Source: Eutreptiella sp. 'Long Island Sound 2002' (lineage: Eukaryota; Euglenozoa; Euglenophyceae; Eutreptiales; Eutreptiaceae). From it: 64,000 nt of DNA. Of the stretch, positions 9,851 to 22,127 are shown piece after piece. The notes under the pieces were generated by a model, which was given only the letters and a program-made list of their open reading frames with translations, was not told the DNA's origin and ran no database searches. The first letter of the stretch is position 1. Each line of letters begins with the position of its first letter. Position numbers and translations under genes: made by a program. The stretch lies in the NCBI GenBank assembly GCA_964036045.1, contig OZ038395.1:4056410-4120409 (forward strand). The letters run 5' to 3'.

Positions 9851-12800
9851 CCCTTCAGCAAAACTCTCCCCCCCCCCCCCCCGCCCAACAGTTACTGAGT
9901 GCCGCATCATCGTCTCCGGTGCTATGCCCGGCCGCGGCTGTTCCAAAGCCGGGCCTTCCACTGACCCAGCGCGGCGCCCCCTGGCCTCACGGGCTGCCCC
10001 CTTGGCACCCTCTCCTGCATGGGATGAGTACCCGGGCGGAAGGCTGCGGGGCTGTGTGAGGGCTGGCGTGTCCACGGCACAGACCGTGGCCCCGTAGCGC
10101 GTGTCCCACCCCATCCCTGTGCCACGCCATCCGGTCGTGCCCCATCGAAAGGTCATGTGCCCTCCCCTCGTCGCCCTTGTACTTCTGGTCTGCATCCACC
10201 GGCCCCGGCTGAGCGTGAGTCGTGGCTTCCGTAGGCCGCCCCTTTGCCCCGCCTCCTTCGGGCCCCACCCCTTCTCGCCGAGTGGCGGTCTCCTCAGGTC
10301 AAACCGCCCCCCTCCCCCCCCCTCGTTGTGCCCCCGCCTCGTCTTGTCCGGCGGTGCGCGGCCAGGGCCGTGCTTTGCACGCCCTGATCCGCGCGGTGCT
10401 GTCGGCAAGAGGCAAAGGGGCCTGGTCGTGTGTCCGCGCTGCTGCCCTCCGCACAGCTACGGACACCGACGTGACCCGTTGCTGTGCCAACAGGCGGCTG
10501 TCGGCCGTGAGCCCACCCCGAGCGCGCTGCATTCCGGGGGGAGCACGCGCCGCATGCTCCCTGGGCACACTTGGGGATGGCCCATGGCTCCCGCTCAGGT
10601 ACAGTTGGGTAGGCACAGGCCTTCACATGCGTTCGCATGTGCTTTCGCATAACTTCCGCGGATAACTTACCCCCGAACCGGCGCATGCACGTGCCCAAGC
10701 AAGTATGCACCTTCCAAGCAGTCTGCTGGTTGCCGAAGGCGGGCAGTTGTGTGTTCGGGTCGCGCTTCCCCCCTGACTTCCATTTATCATGAGTTGCTGT
10801 CCTCCGGGCACGGCGCTTCCGCAAAGAGTTGGAGCAGTGCTCACGGGCTGAGGCAGTGAGTGACAACTGTTTGCTCACTTGATCGGCTTTGGTGTATTGG
10901 AGACAATAAATCTTCTAATGCGAGGCGCGCCTCCAGACTCGGCGGAATGGTCTCGTGGAAAAGTGGAGGAAGTTAGAGATGGTCAACACACAAAAAAAGA
11001 CTCTGATGTACAACAACACACCCGCTGCCGCCCCCCTCCAGGGCTCGACGTTGGCAGTGCAATCCTTGGCAGCGCCACCCCAAGCCCTTCGGCAACATCC
11101 TTCTGGGGTATCACTGTCACTTGGCACCCCGATCGGCAAGGGGTGCTAGTCCCGAGCTTTTAGGCTGGAAGATGGGGTGATGCAGAATGCGTCACATCAC
11201 CTGCACGCAAATGCCCCCCAGGGTCACAGGATCGGAACACGCCCTGTGCCGTTATGGCTGCTTCGACCCATGTATGCTGCAGGCAGGGATGGAATATCGT
11301 TCCTGGGTTTAGTAAGCTCTGGATCAGTGTGCCAGGGGTGCCTGCAACACCCACCAATGGACTTGAACTCATGGTGTTGCAGCCTTGTAGGAGAGTACCA
11401 ACCCCCCGCCATGTCACTGGCCCCCCTTGCAGAACAAAGAACCATGGCCCCCCAGCCGCTGCCCCCCCCCCTTCAGAAGTGAGAATCATGGCCCGCCCCC
11501 AGGGCCTTTTGCCTAAAAGCAGCCAATGCTGTGCATTTCTTGGCTCCACATTGTTAGAGGATGCGCATGCAACATTATTTTGCTCGTACAATCGATACTT
11601 AATGCGTAGAAGTGTATCGTTGGGCTATGGTTGTAAACTCTTGGAAGGCCTTGGAATGGTATCCCGGGGCATGTCGCTGGCCCCCCCACCTGGAATGAAG
11701 AAACATGGCCCACCTAGCCGCTGCCCCCCCCCCCCCCCTTTCAGAAGTGAGAATCATGGCCCGCGCCAACGGCATGGGAGGGCGGGGGTAGGAATGTTGA
11801 GCTGCGGAGTTTGATTTAAATGGAGGCTTTCGCAAATGCCCTGCCCCTCAAAAATAGCCTGTCGGCATTGCACGGAGGAGCACACAGCTGAACAGCGTTG
11901 CAGTGTCGGGCACACCTTTGATGCGGACCCTGCCGTCTGTTGCGCCCACTGACGCAGGCCATCAGCGCCAATCGACGCGGAACCCCATTTCATCCCCTTC
12001 TTGACGAGGCGTAGCAATGGCAACACCTCGTCACGGGCATGCACACAACGCAAGCGCATGGAACACGCAGGTGCCTGTGTGGGATGGTAAGAGTGTCGCC
12101 GTCGAACGATGGCACCTCAGACACACAAATGCGTGGCGCAGTTTTGGAGTCAGCAGCCTTCCGGAACTTGACATGGGCTGTAAAAGGGTATTGCCTGCAC
12201 CCGCCTCCTCTTCACCGATGGAGATGGGGGGACCAGCGGCGGCGCTGTTCACGCCATCCGCTGGCGCGGGGCGCTTCTGTATGGCAGGCACTGTGTTTGT
12301 TGATGTTGCGGAACATGCAACACCAAACGTGACTGGCACACAAAGCCCCCCTTTGTGACGCTCAATGGAAGCCGAACCTGACCATTGCGATGCACGCGGA
12401 CACCACAACGGGCTGAAGTCCGATGTGTCCTGCCCATTTGCGCAGGGTACAGATAATGGCATTTTCTCTGGGGGTTGTCCTGGAGCGAGGACTCGACTCT
12501 AGAAGGTGGCGGGAGCGTGGCTTCCATCATCCTCCACTTGTTCTCGGACCAGGGCCCCCAGTGGACCTCTTTTGGGTTGAAATGAACAATTGCCCCCCCA
12601 TTTGCAGTGGCTCAACTGCAAGCACCCCACCCAAACGGCGTGAGTGGAACTCTCACTCACTTGACCTCTGCTTGCCTGATGAACTAGAGGGATACCTGCT
12701 GACGGTCTGGAACCACAATGATGGGAAGGTTTCCCACCATTCCCCCCTTTCCCTTTCATTTCCGTCCCATTTCCGTCCCATTTCCGTCGCAATTCCATCC

Positions 12801-14490
12801 CATTTCCGTCTTGTTTCCCCAATTTCCTCCCTTTACCTTCGCAGTTCCTTTCCATTTGCCCCCATGCCCCTTTCCCTACCACTGTTCTCCCATTGCCCCC
12901 GCATTGCCCTCTCATGTGCCCTTCACAGGGGGAGCGGCAGCGCGCCGGGGGCGTGCTGGGCATCTTTTTGGGCCACTTTTGACACTGAGCTGTAATCTAG
13001 GCTTTTTGTGTGGCCCGTTTCCGGTTGGAGATATTGGAGATGCCCCTTTTCACAGGTTTTTTGTTGAATACCCGGATTTTTTTTTCAGCTTCTTATGCAT
13101 TTTGGATGTGGCATATTCGAATTGTCACCCATTTTTACCCGTTTTCAACCATGTTTACCCATTCTCCATCTCTCTTTCCTCCCCCCGAGAAGGTATGGGC
13201 AATGTAGCCATATTGATCTATCCCCACCATTGGGGACCCCGAGAAGGCAGGGGTGATGTAGTAGTAGTGCGGTGCATCCTCCCTTTTGGAAAGTGCCACC
13301 ACTTACCAAAGGATACAGCGCATTTGGAGGGGGGAACCGTGGCGCCTACCGCCCCTTTTCTTCTTCTTTAGCTTTCCATTACGCCTCCATTGCCCTCTCA
13401 ATTGACCCCTCCCCCCCATGTTGCTGCCACTTCCCATTGTCCACCCTCACATTCCTCTCCTATTTTGCCCAGTTCCCACACACCTCCGTTGCCTGGCAGC
13501 CCTGTTTGGTGGCCGCCGAACACGCGGTAATGCAGCCCCGTTAACGAAGGGAAGCCCCAACGCGACTCATTCGTAGGCTTGTGGCCTCATGATGCTACAT
13601 CATCACACACTGCACTTCCCTGTGGTCCCCATGGCCCATGCCCTGCCCTGCCACTTCCGCCCGGTCGTTGCCGTCGTCCCCTGTGCCTTGTGGCGGTGCT
13701 GCCGATGCCTCGCAGACCCAACGGGGTCGCTGGATGGGCTCTTGAAGGCCGTGTGCACGTGTGTGCGCGCGCGCGTGTGCGGGCGTGCGCGCCTGTGTGT
13801 GTCTGGGGGCTTGCATCTGCGCCGCGCGCGCGCGCCCATGTGTGTCTCCCGGCCCTGTCCCGTCTCGCAGAAGGCATTTGGTTTCCGTCGCACGCAGACA
13901 GCCTGTGGCTGTAGGGGGCGGAATGGCGGTTGGGCGCTTACCCCGTCAACCGCTGGGGGGCTGGGGCGTCCACCGACAGCAGTTACTGAAGGGTCCGGGC
14001 AGACCGGAGCCCGGCACTTTGTCATTTTCGTTTCGCACACTGCTGGGGTGTGTCTTGTGGCACGGTCACTTTTCATAGGGGAGTGGCGTTCTTCTCGTTT
14101 ATGCCCTGGACGCTTTTATTAACCTTCGCAGCCCTTTTGAACAAGCTGCAATATGCACGTGCGTCTGTGCTCGTGTGCACATGTGGTTTCGCGCGTGCGT
14201 GTGCGCGTGTGGGTGCGTGTGTGTAGCGGGGGGTATATCCTCAAGGGCATCACAGGCAGCGGGTATATACCCTCAGTACCACGAAGGATCATTTTCATAT
14301 CAGGATACGCATGTCCTGGTGGACCACCGGTGCGGATGGAACCTCCAAAAACTGACCTTGTGTAGCAAAGCCGTCATCAGTTTCCCGTAGCCATACGGGT
14401 GCATAATGATCGTGCAGGGTGCATAATCTGATCACTTCCTGGTAGCCGTACGGGTGCATAATAATTGTGCAGGGTGGATAATTAACGGGG
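9851..14490. other. No supported gene; low-complexity DNA
   Basis: I see no exon I would defend. The region holds a roughly 100-bp direct repeat (about 11393-11500 and 11640-11770, sharing CAGAAGTGAGAATCATGGCC), a run of TTTCCGTCCCATTTCC-like units at 12740-12850, GC-alternating (GTGCGC)n stretches at 13755-13840 and 14180-14222, and several poly-C tracts. Confidence 0.4.
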
Positions 14491-14499
14491 GGCTTGTCG

Positions 14500-15362
14500 G
14501 CAAAAAGTGGGTCAAAACGGCCTGGGGATGAACGGGATATTGACCCAAAAAGTCGGTCAAAACACCCTTGGGATTAACGAGGGATTGACGCAAATTTTGG
14601 GTCACACCAGCCTGGGGATTAACGGGGGTTACCCCATAAAGCGGGTCAAAACGGCCTGGGGGTTGGGCCCACTTTTTGGGTTAATGCCCCGCTAATCCCA
14701 TGCCGTTTTGATCCACTTTTTTGGTTCATGCTCCGTTACCGGCGATGCCGTTTTGACCCACTTTTTGCGACAATCCCCTGTTAATTCCCACGCCTTTTTG
14801 ATCCAATTTTTGGGTTAATCCCCCGTCAACTCCCAGGCCGTTTTGACCCACTTTTCGGGTTGATCCCCCGTTAATCCCCCGGCTGTTTCGACCCAGATTT
14901 TGGGTCAATCCCCCGTTAATCCCCAGGCCGTTTTGACCGACTTTTTGGGTCAATCCCCCATTAATCCCAATGGTCGCTTTGACCCTCTTTTTGGTTCAAT
15001 CCCCCGTTAATCTCCATGCCGGTGTGACCCCCATTTTGGCTGAATTAAAGGAGGGTTAACCCAAAAAGTGGCTGAAAACGGCCTGGGGATGGACGGCAGA
15101 TTAACCCAAAAAGTGGGTCAAAACGGCCTGTAACTTGACGCGGGATTCATCCAAAATGTGGGTCGGAAAGACCCCAGGATTGGCGGGGGAGTATCCCAAA
15201 AATTGGGTGAACACGGCTTGGTATTTAACGGGGGATTAAGCCCAAAAGTGGGTCAAAGCGGCCCTGGGACTGACAGGTGATTTACCCAAAAGGTGGGTCC
15301 ACGGCCTGGGGATTAACGGGGAATTAACCCAAAAGGTGGGTCGAAACGGCTCCGGGATTAAT
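14500..15362. repeat. About 45-bp minisatellite with orientation reversals
   Basis: Units contain GGGTCAAAACGGCCTGGGGA followed by TTAACGGGGGATTAACCC and vary strongly. From about 14500 to 14670 they read in one orientation, from about 14690 to 15050 they read as the reverse complement (CCGTTTTGACCCACTTTTTG...), and from about 15055 to 15362 they return to the first. The array is therefore a plus/minus/plus block and can fold on itself. Confidence 0.8.
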
Positions 15363-15367
15363 CGGGC

Positions 15368-15690
15368 AATTTTTATTCTTAGCCGGTACAATTTGGCCAC
15401 TTTGGGCGCAAATGTACCGGTTGGTATTTTTTTCATTCTCAGCCGGTACATTTTGGCCACTTTGAGCGAAAATGTACTTTCCGGGGGTGTTTTATTTTTC
15501 AGCCGGTACATTTTATTTGTCAGCCGGTACATTTTGGCCACTTTGGACGAAAATGTAACGGCCGGGGGCTTTTTTACTCTCAGCCGGTACATTTAGGCCA
15601 TTTTGGGCGAGAATGTACTGGCTGGGTTTTTTTTTCCTCAGATGGTACATTTTGGCCATTTTTGGCGAAAATGTACTTGCTGGGAAATCA
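15368..15690. repeat. Tandem hairpin units GGTACATTTT..AAAATGTAC
   Basis: Roughly five units each contain CAGCCGGTACATTTTGGCCA, then CTTTGGGCG, then AAAATGTAC. The GTACATTTT and AAAATGTAC arms are inverted repeats around a short GGCC-containing loop. The array directly follows the reversing 45-bp minisatellite. Confidence 0.8.
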
Positions 15691-15934
15691 CCTCCAAGAG
15701 AGGTTGTTAGATCAAGTGGAGGCGGGGGCGTCGTGTACCCCCCCCCCTCTTTTTTGGGGTCGTTTGCATAACATACCCCAAGGTGTGGTTTGTGAAGTCC
15801 AACCCCTTGTAAAATCATCATTTTAGGACCAAAAATCTCCCCAAATCTTTTTTTGGATTTTGACCCCTATACCCCACGGTACCTGGGTACCCCTTTTTGG
15901 GGGGGGGGGCGTGGGCTGGCGGGTGGGGGCCTAG

Positions 15935-15970
15935 GGTTTGGTTTGGTTTGGTTTGGTTTGGTTTGGTTTG
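15935..15970 (+). repeat. (GGTTT)n short tandem repeat
   Basis: Seven GGTTT units in a row. It is too short and too isolated to be a telomere. Confidence 0.85.
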
Positions 15971-16663
15971 GGTCAACGCCTCCCCTGGATGACCAGACCC
16001 ACGGTCAGTGCAACCATCCGTGCGCGACTCGACCGGGCTGGGTGCTCCCCAGTCGCGGTCTCACGGTGTGCCGGACTGCTGACAGGCCCCGAACCCCGCG
16101 GTGGCTCACGCGGAGGGGAGATACCGCCGTGCCTACGTGTGCGGCGTGCCTTTGGGTCCGGGTTGTACCCCGTGCTCCAAGCGCTGGTAGGGAGGCAGTG
16201 GGCGCCTGACGCTAAGCCCGCCGGGGAACTAGTCGTCCTGGACGCGCCGCCTCCAGCTCAACTGACATGCCACTGGCGACACAACGACTACCTGAGGCAC
16301 GGGAACGGCTAAGCCTTGCACTCGACTCGGGTCGCCCGCACTCCTAGATTGCACTGGCAAAAGTGGTGATGCTTAGGGCTGGTTGGCGTGCCACGGTGGA
16401 CTTGCTGCGCGTTTGCAGGGGCCCCGGGGCACGCTAAGCGCTGCCCTGCCCCCGGACCTGCCTGGGTTGTTCACGCGAGTGGCAGTGCCTAGAGGTTCCG
16501 TAGGCATGCCGCTCAAGGGATACCCACCGCGGTCAAGCCGTGAGCCCTTCACAGCCTCCACTTTTTTGGCCGTGAGGGCGCCGACTCCATGAACCCCACC
16601 TGACAGGGGTGCGGCGGGTGGGAGGGGGGGCGGGTTGCGGCCTCGCCCTAGTGGTGGAAGTCT

Positions 16664-17258
16664 GTCATATAGGACCCCATGTATGGGCACGGGGAGACTT
16701 TGCACTGGCAAAAAGGCCCCCATATATGGACATGGGGACAGTTTGCACTCGCACAAAGGCCCATGTATTGGCATCGGGACCCTTAGCACTGGCAACAACG
16801 CCCCCATAAATGAGCATGGCATCCCTTAGCACTGGCAAAAATGCCTCCGTAAACTGGGATGGGGACACTTTGCATTGGCAAAAAGGCCCCTAAATATGGG
16901 CATGCAGACACTTTGCACTCCCAAAAAGGCCCCTACATATGGGCACGGGGACACTTTGCACTGGCAAAATGGCCCCCATTTATCGGCATGGGGACACTTT
17001 GCACTGGCAAAAAGGCCCCCATAAACCGGGATGAGGACACTTTGCACTAGCAAAAAGGCCCCCGTATTTGGGCATGGGACACTTTGCAGTGGCAACAAGG
17101 CGCCCATATATGGACATGGGGACACCTTGCACCGGCAAAAAGGCCCCCATACATGGGCATGGGGACACTTTGCACTAGCAAAAAGGCCCCCATATATGGG
17201 CATGGGGACACCTTGCACTCGCTAAAAGGCTCCCATGTATGGGCATGGGGACACTTTG
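16664..17258. repeat. 43-bp satellite, first block
   Basis: About 14 head-to-tail units of GGCATGGGGACACTTTGCAC plus TGGCAAAAAGGCCCCCATATATG. Many units contain the dyad CCCATATATGGG. The array stops mid-unit at ACACTTTG and resumes at 17972. Confidence 0.9.
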
Positions 17259-17971
17259 TCGCTGCCGCTGCTGCCGCTGCCATTGCCGCGGCCGCGTGCT
17301 CCCCTGTGTCTGGCTGGGGGAGGGGGGGGGCTGCTGCCACGCACCGCGGCGGGGGCGGCAGCATCCGCACCATCCGGTCCGCTGGCTGCAGCTGGCGCCG
17401 GGCTGCCCGCGGTGGCGCGTCGCCGCGCTTGACTCCTTGTTTTGCTCCTTCTTCTCGGTTCGCGCTCAGAGTCCCCCACCAGTGGGAGGGGGGTTGGCTG
17501 CACCCCTGCGGGAATCGGTGAGGCGCACACCACGGGGCGCACGGGGCCCGATGGGGCGCATGTCACACGGGACGGGCGAGGGGAGAGCGCAAAACCCCCC
17601 CACACAGCGGCGACAGGCCCCAGCCCCCGGCCCGGCGAGGCGAGCCCAGGCGGGCACGCTGCTGGCCCTGCCTGGGCTTCACGCGACAGGGGCCGTACCC
17701 CCCGCCCCCCTCAGGGGGGGGGGCACACCTGCACATGGGGCGGGCGACGACCCCCCCAGCAGCCAGGAGAGCGCCAGCTCCACGGGAGTGGCCGGGCGCG
17801 CGTGCACACAGCACGGCCGCGCCTCCTCTGAGTGTACATAGCCCCGCCAGCGCCGTCCTTCCGGCGCGCCGTACAACCATAGGGTGTGGCTAAAGGGACA
17901 GGCCACGGGCATCGCCCGAGCTGCACCTGGCGGCACTCTGTGTACATAGCGTCCAGGACAAGAAAGGACAC
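17259..17971. other. GC-rich block interrupting the 43-bp satellite
   Basis: About 713 bp of very GC-rich sequence begins with a GCTGCCGCTGCTGCC run and ends just before GTGGGCATGGGGACACTTTG. The satellite is cut in the middle of a unit on the left and resumes on the right, so this looks inserted or left between two arrays. No TIRs, poly(A) or clear target duplication are visible, and the open frames look like GC-rich chance frames. Confidence 0.5.
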
Positions 17972-18306
17972 GTGGGCATGGGGACACTTTGCACTAGCCA
18001 CAAGGCCCCCATGTAGCGGCATCATGACACTTTGCACTTGCAAAAAGGCCCCCATATATGGGCATGGTGACACCTTGCACTGGCAAAAAGGCCGCCATAT
18101 ATGGGCATGGTGACACTCTGCACCGACAAAAAGTCCCTCATATATGGGCATGTGGACACTTTGCACTTGCAAAAAGGCCCCCATATATGGGCACGGGTAC
18201 ACTTTGCACTGGCAAAAAGATGCGCATATATGTGCATGGGGACACTTTGCACTGGCAAAAATTCCCCCATATTTGGGCACGGGGACAGTTTGCACTGGCA
18301 AAAAGG
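17972..18306. repeat. 43-bp satellite, second block
   Basis: About eight more units of the satellite seen at 16664-17258. It ends at a different dyad, GGCCTCGTGACGAGGCC (about 18305-18322). Confidence 0.9.
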
Positions 18307-18322
18307 CCTCGTGACGAGGCCA

Positions 18323-19170
18323 TACAGGCGATGCACAAAGGGCTCCATTGTGCATATGCGACATAGTGGCATGATATGAACAGCACGGTTGAAGCAGTGT
18401 ACAGCATTTCATATAGGCTCCCGGGAACCAGGGCTTCTGTTGCAGGGCATGTCCTGCGACGGATCCAACAGCACACGTTCTGGGAAAACAAGCAGCACAG
18501 TAGCTGGCGCCTGCACACAGTTGTGGGACTGGAGGGGGTAACAGGGGTGTGGGAAAATCAGACTGGCTGCCTGGAGACACTGGGTGCTGGGTGAAGCTGC
18601 AGGCACTTGTGTGTGTGTACCGCCCCGAGGACGGGGTGATGTGTCCTCTGTGATTTTGCACGACGAACTCGGTCGTGCTGGTCACAGGTATTGGGAATAT
18701 GCTCCTGTATGTCTATGTATCTTTTTGCCAACCCCCCCCCCCCAAAGACCTCGTGCCGTTATCTTGTCTTGGGGCCGCAAGGGGTGCAGGTAATGATGAC
18801 AGTTATGCCCTGGGCCTGTGACTCATGGAATTTCATTACTTGTTCTGAACCCCGTGAGTAGTTCAGTGCGCTGGAAACACGGCCTGCGTGGGAGGTGATC
18901 AATAGCCTACTCGCTGCGGGGTTGTCCTACAGTCCCCTCCCTGCCTGGGCGACACTGGCAGTGGTGATCAAGGCGGACTAGTGTTGACCCACATCTCCAC
19001 ATACCCCGTACTACAGAAAGGCGCCCAGTGCAATCCAACAATGCTTTTGTTCTGACTGTGCCTTGACGAGAATCAGCGCAAGCCGGCCTCCTTGATTGCT
19101 GCGTGCTGTCTTGACTGTTGCCCGTTTGTTACATATATCGTGTGTGTCGGCAGTTGTATGTGTTGCGCAA
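18323..19170. other. No supported gene
   Basis: Mixed-composition DNA with no frame that looks coding and no recognised repeat other than short C and GT runs. Confidence 0.4.
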
Positions 19171-19225
19171 GCCACGCCCTTGTCCAAGCTACAGTAGGCG
19201 TAGGGACCGTAATGATTGTGTGCAT
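19168..19225. repeat. CTTGTCCAAGC dispersed repeat, copy 1
   Basis: GCCCTTGTCCAAGCTACAGT followed by AGGCGTAGGGACCGTAAT recurs at 19340-19435, 27440-27495 and 27705-27800 with the same order of blocks. The family is unclassified. Confidence 0.7.
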
Positions 19226-19339
19226 TGGTGCACCTTATACCTGGGGGAGGGGTACCGTGTTCCCATGCACTGGAGTGCTCGGATTCCTACTCAATCCAAA
19301 GACTCGGATAATGAGTTAAAACAAAGTATCACGCAAGTT

Positions 19340-19435
19340 GCAGTGCATAAGCAACACCCTTGTCCAAGCAACACTAGGCGTTGGTTCCGTCAATTTGTTG
19401 CTTGGACAAGGGGCAGGGGGTACAGCTCCAGTTTG
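19340..19435. repeat. CTTGTCCAAGC dispersed repeat, copy 2, with inverted arm
   Basis: Here CCCTTGTCCAAGCAAC is followed about 25 bp later by its reverse complement GTTGCTTGGACAAGGG, giving a hairpin. The tail ACAAGGGGCAGGGGGTAC also appears after the 27721 copy in similar form. Confidence 0.7.
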
Positions 19436-19581
19436 TCCGCTGCGGTCTACTTGAGGGACTTCCCGCGGTGAGGATAAACTTGGGGCTAGAGCCAAGATAC
19501 TTAATACAGAGGTAGCGCGCCAAGCACGTGCCGGGCATGCACCAAGCAAACATTCCCCCTGTGCGCGCGCTGTGCAGAAAC

Positions 19582-19690
19582 ACTCCCTGAGAGTACGTTA
19601 GCCCGCCGGGCACTCGCCGGGCAAAGTTTTCCCACGTGTGTTAAGGACTCCCACTCTTCGGTGTGGCCACTTGAGTGGGCTGTGACGCAC
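19582..19690. repeat. Repeat with GCCCGCCGGGCACTCGCCGG, copy 1
   Basis: The block from CACTCCCTGAGAGTACGTTA through the GCCGGGC dyads to AAAGTTTTCCCACGT is identical in 26460-26517. The two following sub-blocks (GTGTTAAGGACTCCCACTCT and TGTGGCC(A/C)CT) occur in swapped order in the two copies. A weaker version of the GCCGGGC part lies at 28990-29020. Confidence 0.75.
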
Positions 19691-19696
19691 AAGATG

Positions 19697-19865
19697 GGGA
19701 TTCTTTAATTTTGAGGTGGGTGGCCATGATGGGGCCTACAAGGGTAGGGTGCATGTTATCGTCCCATTTGTTGGGCGACAAAATGGGAATTCAATTGATC
19801 GCCAACAGTCATACCATGTGCTTGTGATCCGGGTTCCTGGGCTAGAGGAGGGAGTGATGTTTGGG
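19697..19865 (+). pseudogene. DDE transposase remnant (PIF/Harbinger-like), copy 1
   Basis: The plus strand encodes FEVGGHDGAYKGRVHVIVPF and a few more residues before degenerating to a stop. It is clearly homologous to FEVGGHDGAYKGQIHVIVPF encoded at 29160-29235. The D-G-A-Y-K-G motif followed by a VIVPF strand matches the second Asp region of DDE_Tnp_4/Harbinger-type transposases. Only this short piece survives here, so it is a relic. The assignment rests on motif resemblance. Confidence 0.5.
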
Positions 19866-20109
19866 GGTTAAAGCATTGTGATAGATGGCCGGAACATTCA
19901 CTTGGATGCAGGGCACGCCAGACGCGCCGGGCAATCGTACCCTCCCTGTGCAGAATGGGGAGGGTGTCTGGTTGCACCTGGGGAAGGGGCGGACATTCAG
20001 GGCTGGAAGCGGATACTTCTTTGTCGCAGGAAGAGCACGTGCCGCAGGGCGGGGGGGGGGGGGGGGGCATTTGCTGGTGTGAAACGGTACAGTGGGTGAT
20101 GCCCAGTTT

Positions 20110-20225
20110 TGAGGATCACCCTTCAACATGAGGCACACTGCACATCAGTTTAGCAAAACCGAACGAAAGCGAAGTCATCAACAACAAAGCAAGAGGCACA
20201 AATCCCCCCTCACAAAGCCATGTTT
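20110..20225. repeat. Dispersed repeat shared with 25620-25735
   Basis: Blocks CACCCTTCAACATGA, CACATCAGTTTAGCAAAAC, CATCAACAACAAAG and CACAAAGCCAT occur in the same order in 25620-25735. It lies just upstream of the TSR/EGF gene. Confidence 0.7.
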
Positions 20226-20346
20226 CACTTCTCCTCCAATCCCTGTTCGTTGCCCTTCAAGTGCGGTCCATTTTTGCACCTAAATAATGAGCTGCCCACA
20301 CTCACTTTCTGAGGGTCTCTCTTTTTTTTTTTTTCGAGATATTGCA

Positions 20347-22127
20347 ATGGATTTTACAGTCTGGTGGGCCCTTTTGACGACTATTGTGATGTCATTTTTG
20401 TTTTTTGAGTGTTCTGCAGTTTGCATGTACAGGACTGGTCACTATGGACTTCGTGCACCGCAACATGTGGTGGTGGTTCTCGATCACGCGTCCGATCTAT
20501 TGCCTCACACCCACTGAATGGTGGTGCAGCTGTCGGTTGCCATTACCAACCCTGGTCGCAATGGAGTTCGTGCACCGCAACATGTGGTGGTGGTACTCGA
20601 GCACGCTTCCGATCTATCGGCTCACAACCACTGAATGGTGGTGCAGCATGTGACGAGACACAGACCATGGCGCAAGATCAATGCAATGTCGGCGCCTGTC
20701 CTGGTGTTGACCAATGTTCTCCCAATCCTTGCCAACACGGTGGAACGTGCAGTACTGGGGTATACTCACACACCTGTGATTGCCCTGCTGGAATCAGTGG
20801 AGACAACTGCGAGACAAATGTTGACTACTGTTCTCCCAATCCTTGCCAACACGGTGGAACGTGCAGTAATGGGGTGAACTCGCACACCTGTGATTGCCAT
20901 GCTGGATTCAGTGGAGACAACTGCGAGACAATTGATTATTGTTACTATGGTCCTTGCCTCAACGGTGGAACGTGCAGTAATGGGGTGAATTCACCTATCT
21001 GTGATTGCCCTGCTGGAATCAGTGGAGACACGTGTGAGACAATTGACTATTGTTATTTTGATCCTTGCCAACACGGTGAAACGTGCAGTAATGGGGTGAA
21101 TTCACCTATCTGTGATTGCCCTGCTGGATTCAGTGGGGGGAAGTGCGAGACAATTGACTATTGTTCTTCCAATACTTGCCAAAACCAGGGAACGTGCACT
21201 AATGCCACGTGTGATTGCCCTGCTGGAATCAGTGGAGACACGTGTGAGACAATTGACTATTGTTATTTTGATCCTTGCCAACACGGTGGAACGTGCAGTA
21301 ATGGGGTGAATTCATACATCTGTGATTGCCCTGCTGGATTCAGTGGGGGGAAGTGCGAGACAACATGTCACGACAACATCCAACACATGCAATGCAATGT
21401 CGGCGCCTGTCCTGTCAATGAGTGCAATAATGAAGGAGCAGGTCACAATTGTGATGCTAATGCCGAGTGCACCAACACTTATGGATCTTTTACTTGTGCC
21501 TGCAATGCTGGATACTCTGGAGACGGAGTGACATGCACAGCTGTGTCTTGCCCCACAAATTCCAATGGAGCTGATGTACCATCTGGCTGTACGTGTAATG
21601 CTGGGTATAATGGAGTAGTGACTGCAACAACCACAGCCCCATACTATTCCAGTACATGTGCAGGTGGCCTGTTGAATCTGAAGAAGAGCGCGTACACCTA
21701 CAAAGAGGACATTGTTTTCCAATTTCGCCGTGAGGCAGGTGCGACCGCCACCGATTGGATTGCAGTCTACCCGCGCTCTGTTACTGCCCCTGACAGCAGA
21801 GACGAAGCAACGCTGTGGTTTTACGTGTGCAAGTCTCAGAAGGCGTGTAAGTCTCCGGTTTCAAGTGGGACCATAAAGTTGGGCGGTCGTGGCTCGGACT
21901 GGCCTCTGGCCAAGCCTCTGGCACAGGATACCTACAATTTGTGGTATTTTGCTGAGGACAGCTATACCCCAGTCGTCAAAACCCCAGCATCCCCAGTGCC
22001 CTTCCAGGTTAGGCGAAGGCTGCTTTTTGGCGCTGCTGGTGATGAGAGCGCTGCAGCAAACTGCAACCCAAATGTGTTGCTTCTGGTGACCGCCTGCCTG
22101 GCGTTTGTGCTGGCGATGCGGCCATAA
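20347..22127 (+). CDS. Secreted/surface protein with 2 TSR and 7 EGF-like domains
   Basis: A Met at 20347 begins a hydrophobic stretch (MDFTVWWALLTTIV...) typical of a signal peptide, in frame 1. The body lies in frame 3 from about 20409: two near-identical thrombospondin type 1 repeats (WSLWTSCTATCGGG and WSQWSSCTATCGGG, about 20433-20700), six EGF repeats (CSPNPCQHGGTC type, 20704-21360, the fifth shortened), a CNVGACP spacer, and a calcium-binding-type EGF (NECNN...CTNTYGSFTCAC, 21414-21540). A roughly 150-residue region with FQFRREAGATATDWIAVYP follows, and a hydrophobic C-terminus (LLLVTACLAFVLA) three residues from the end suggests a GPI signal or tail anchor. The frame change between signal and TSR could be a 47-bp GT..AG intron (20386-20432), another small intron, or an indel. 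The role is likely adhesion or cell-surface binding. Confidence 0.75.

Noticed and set aside
15935-15970. (GGTTT)n as an internal telomere
   Set aside because: Only seven units, not joined to a subtelomere or a known telomere motif.
16664-18306. Repeat-spacer array with 43-bp period
   Set aside because: The whole period is conserved, with no variable spacers; it is a satellite.
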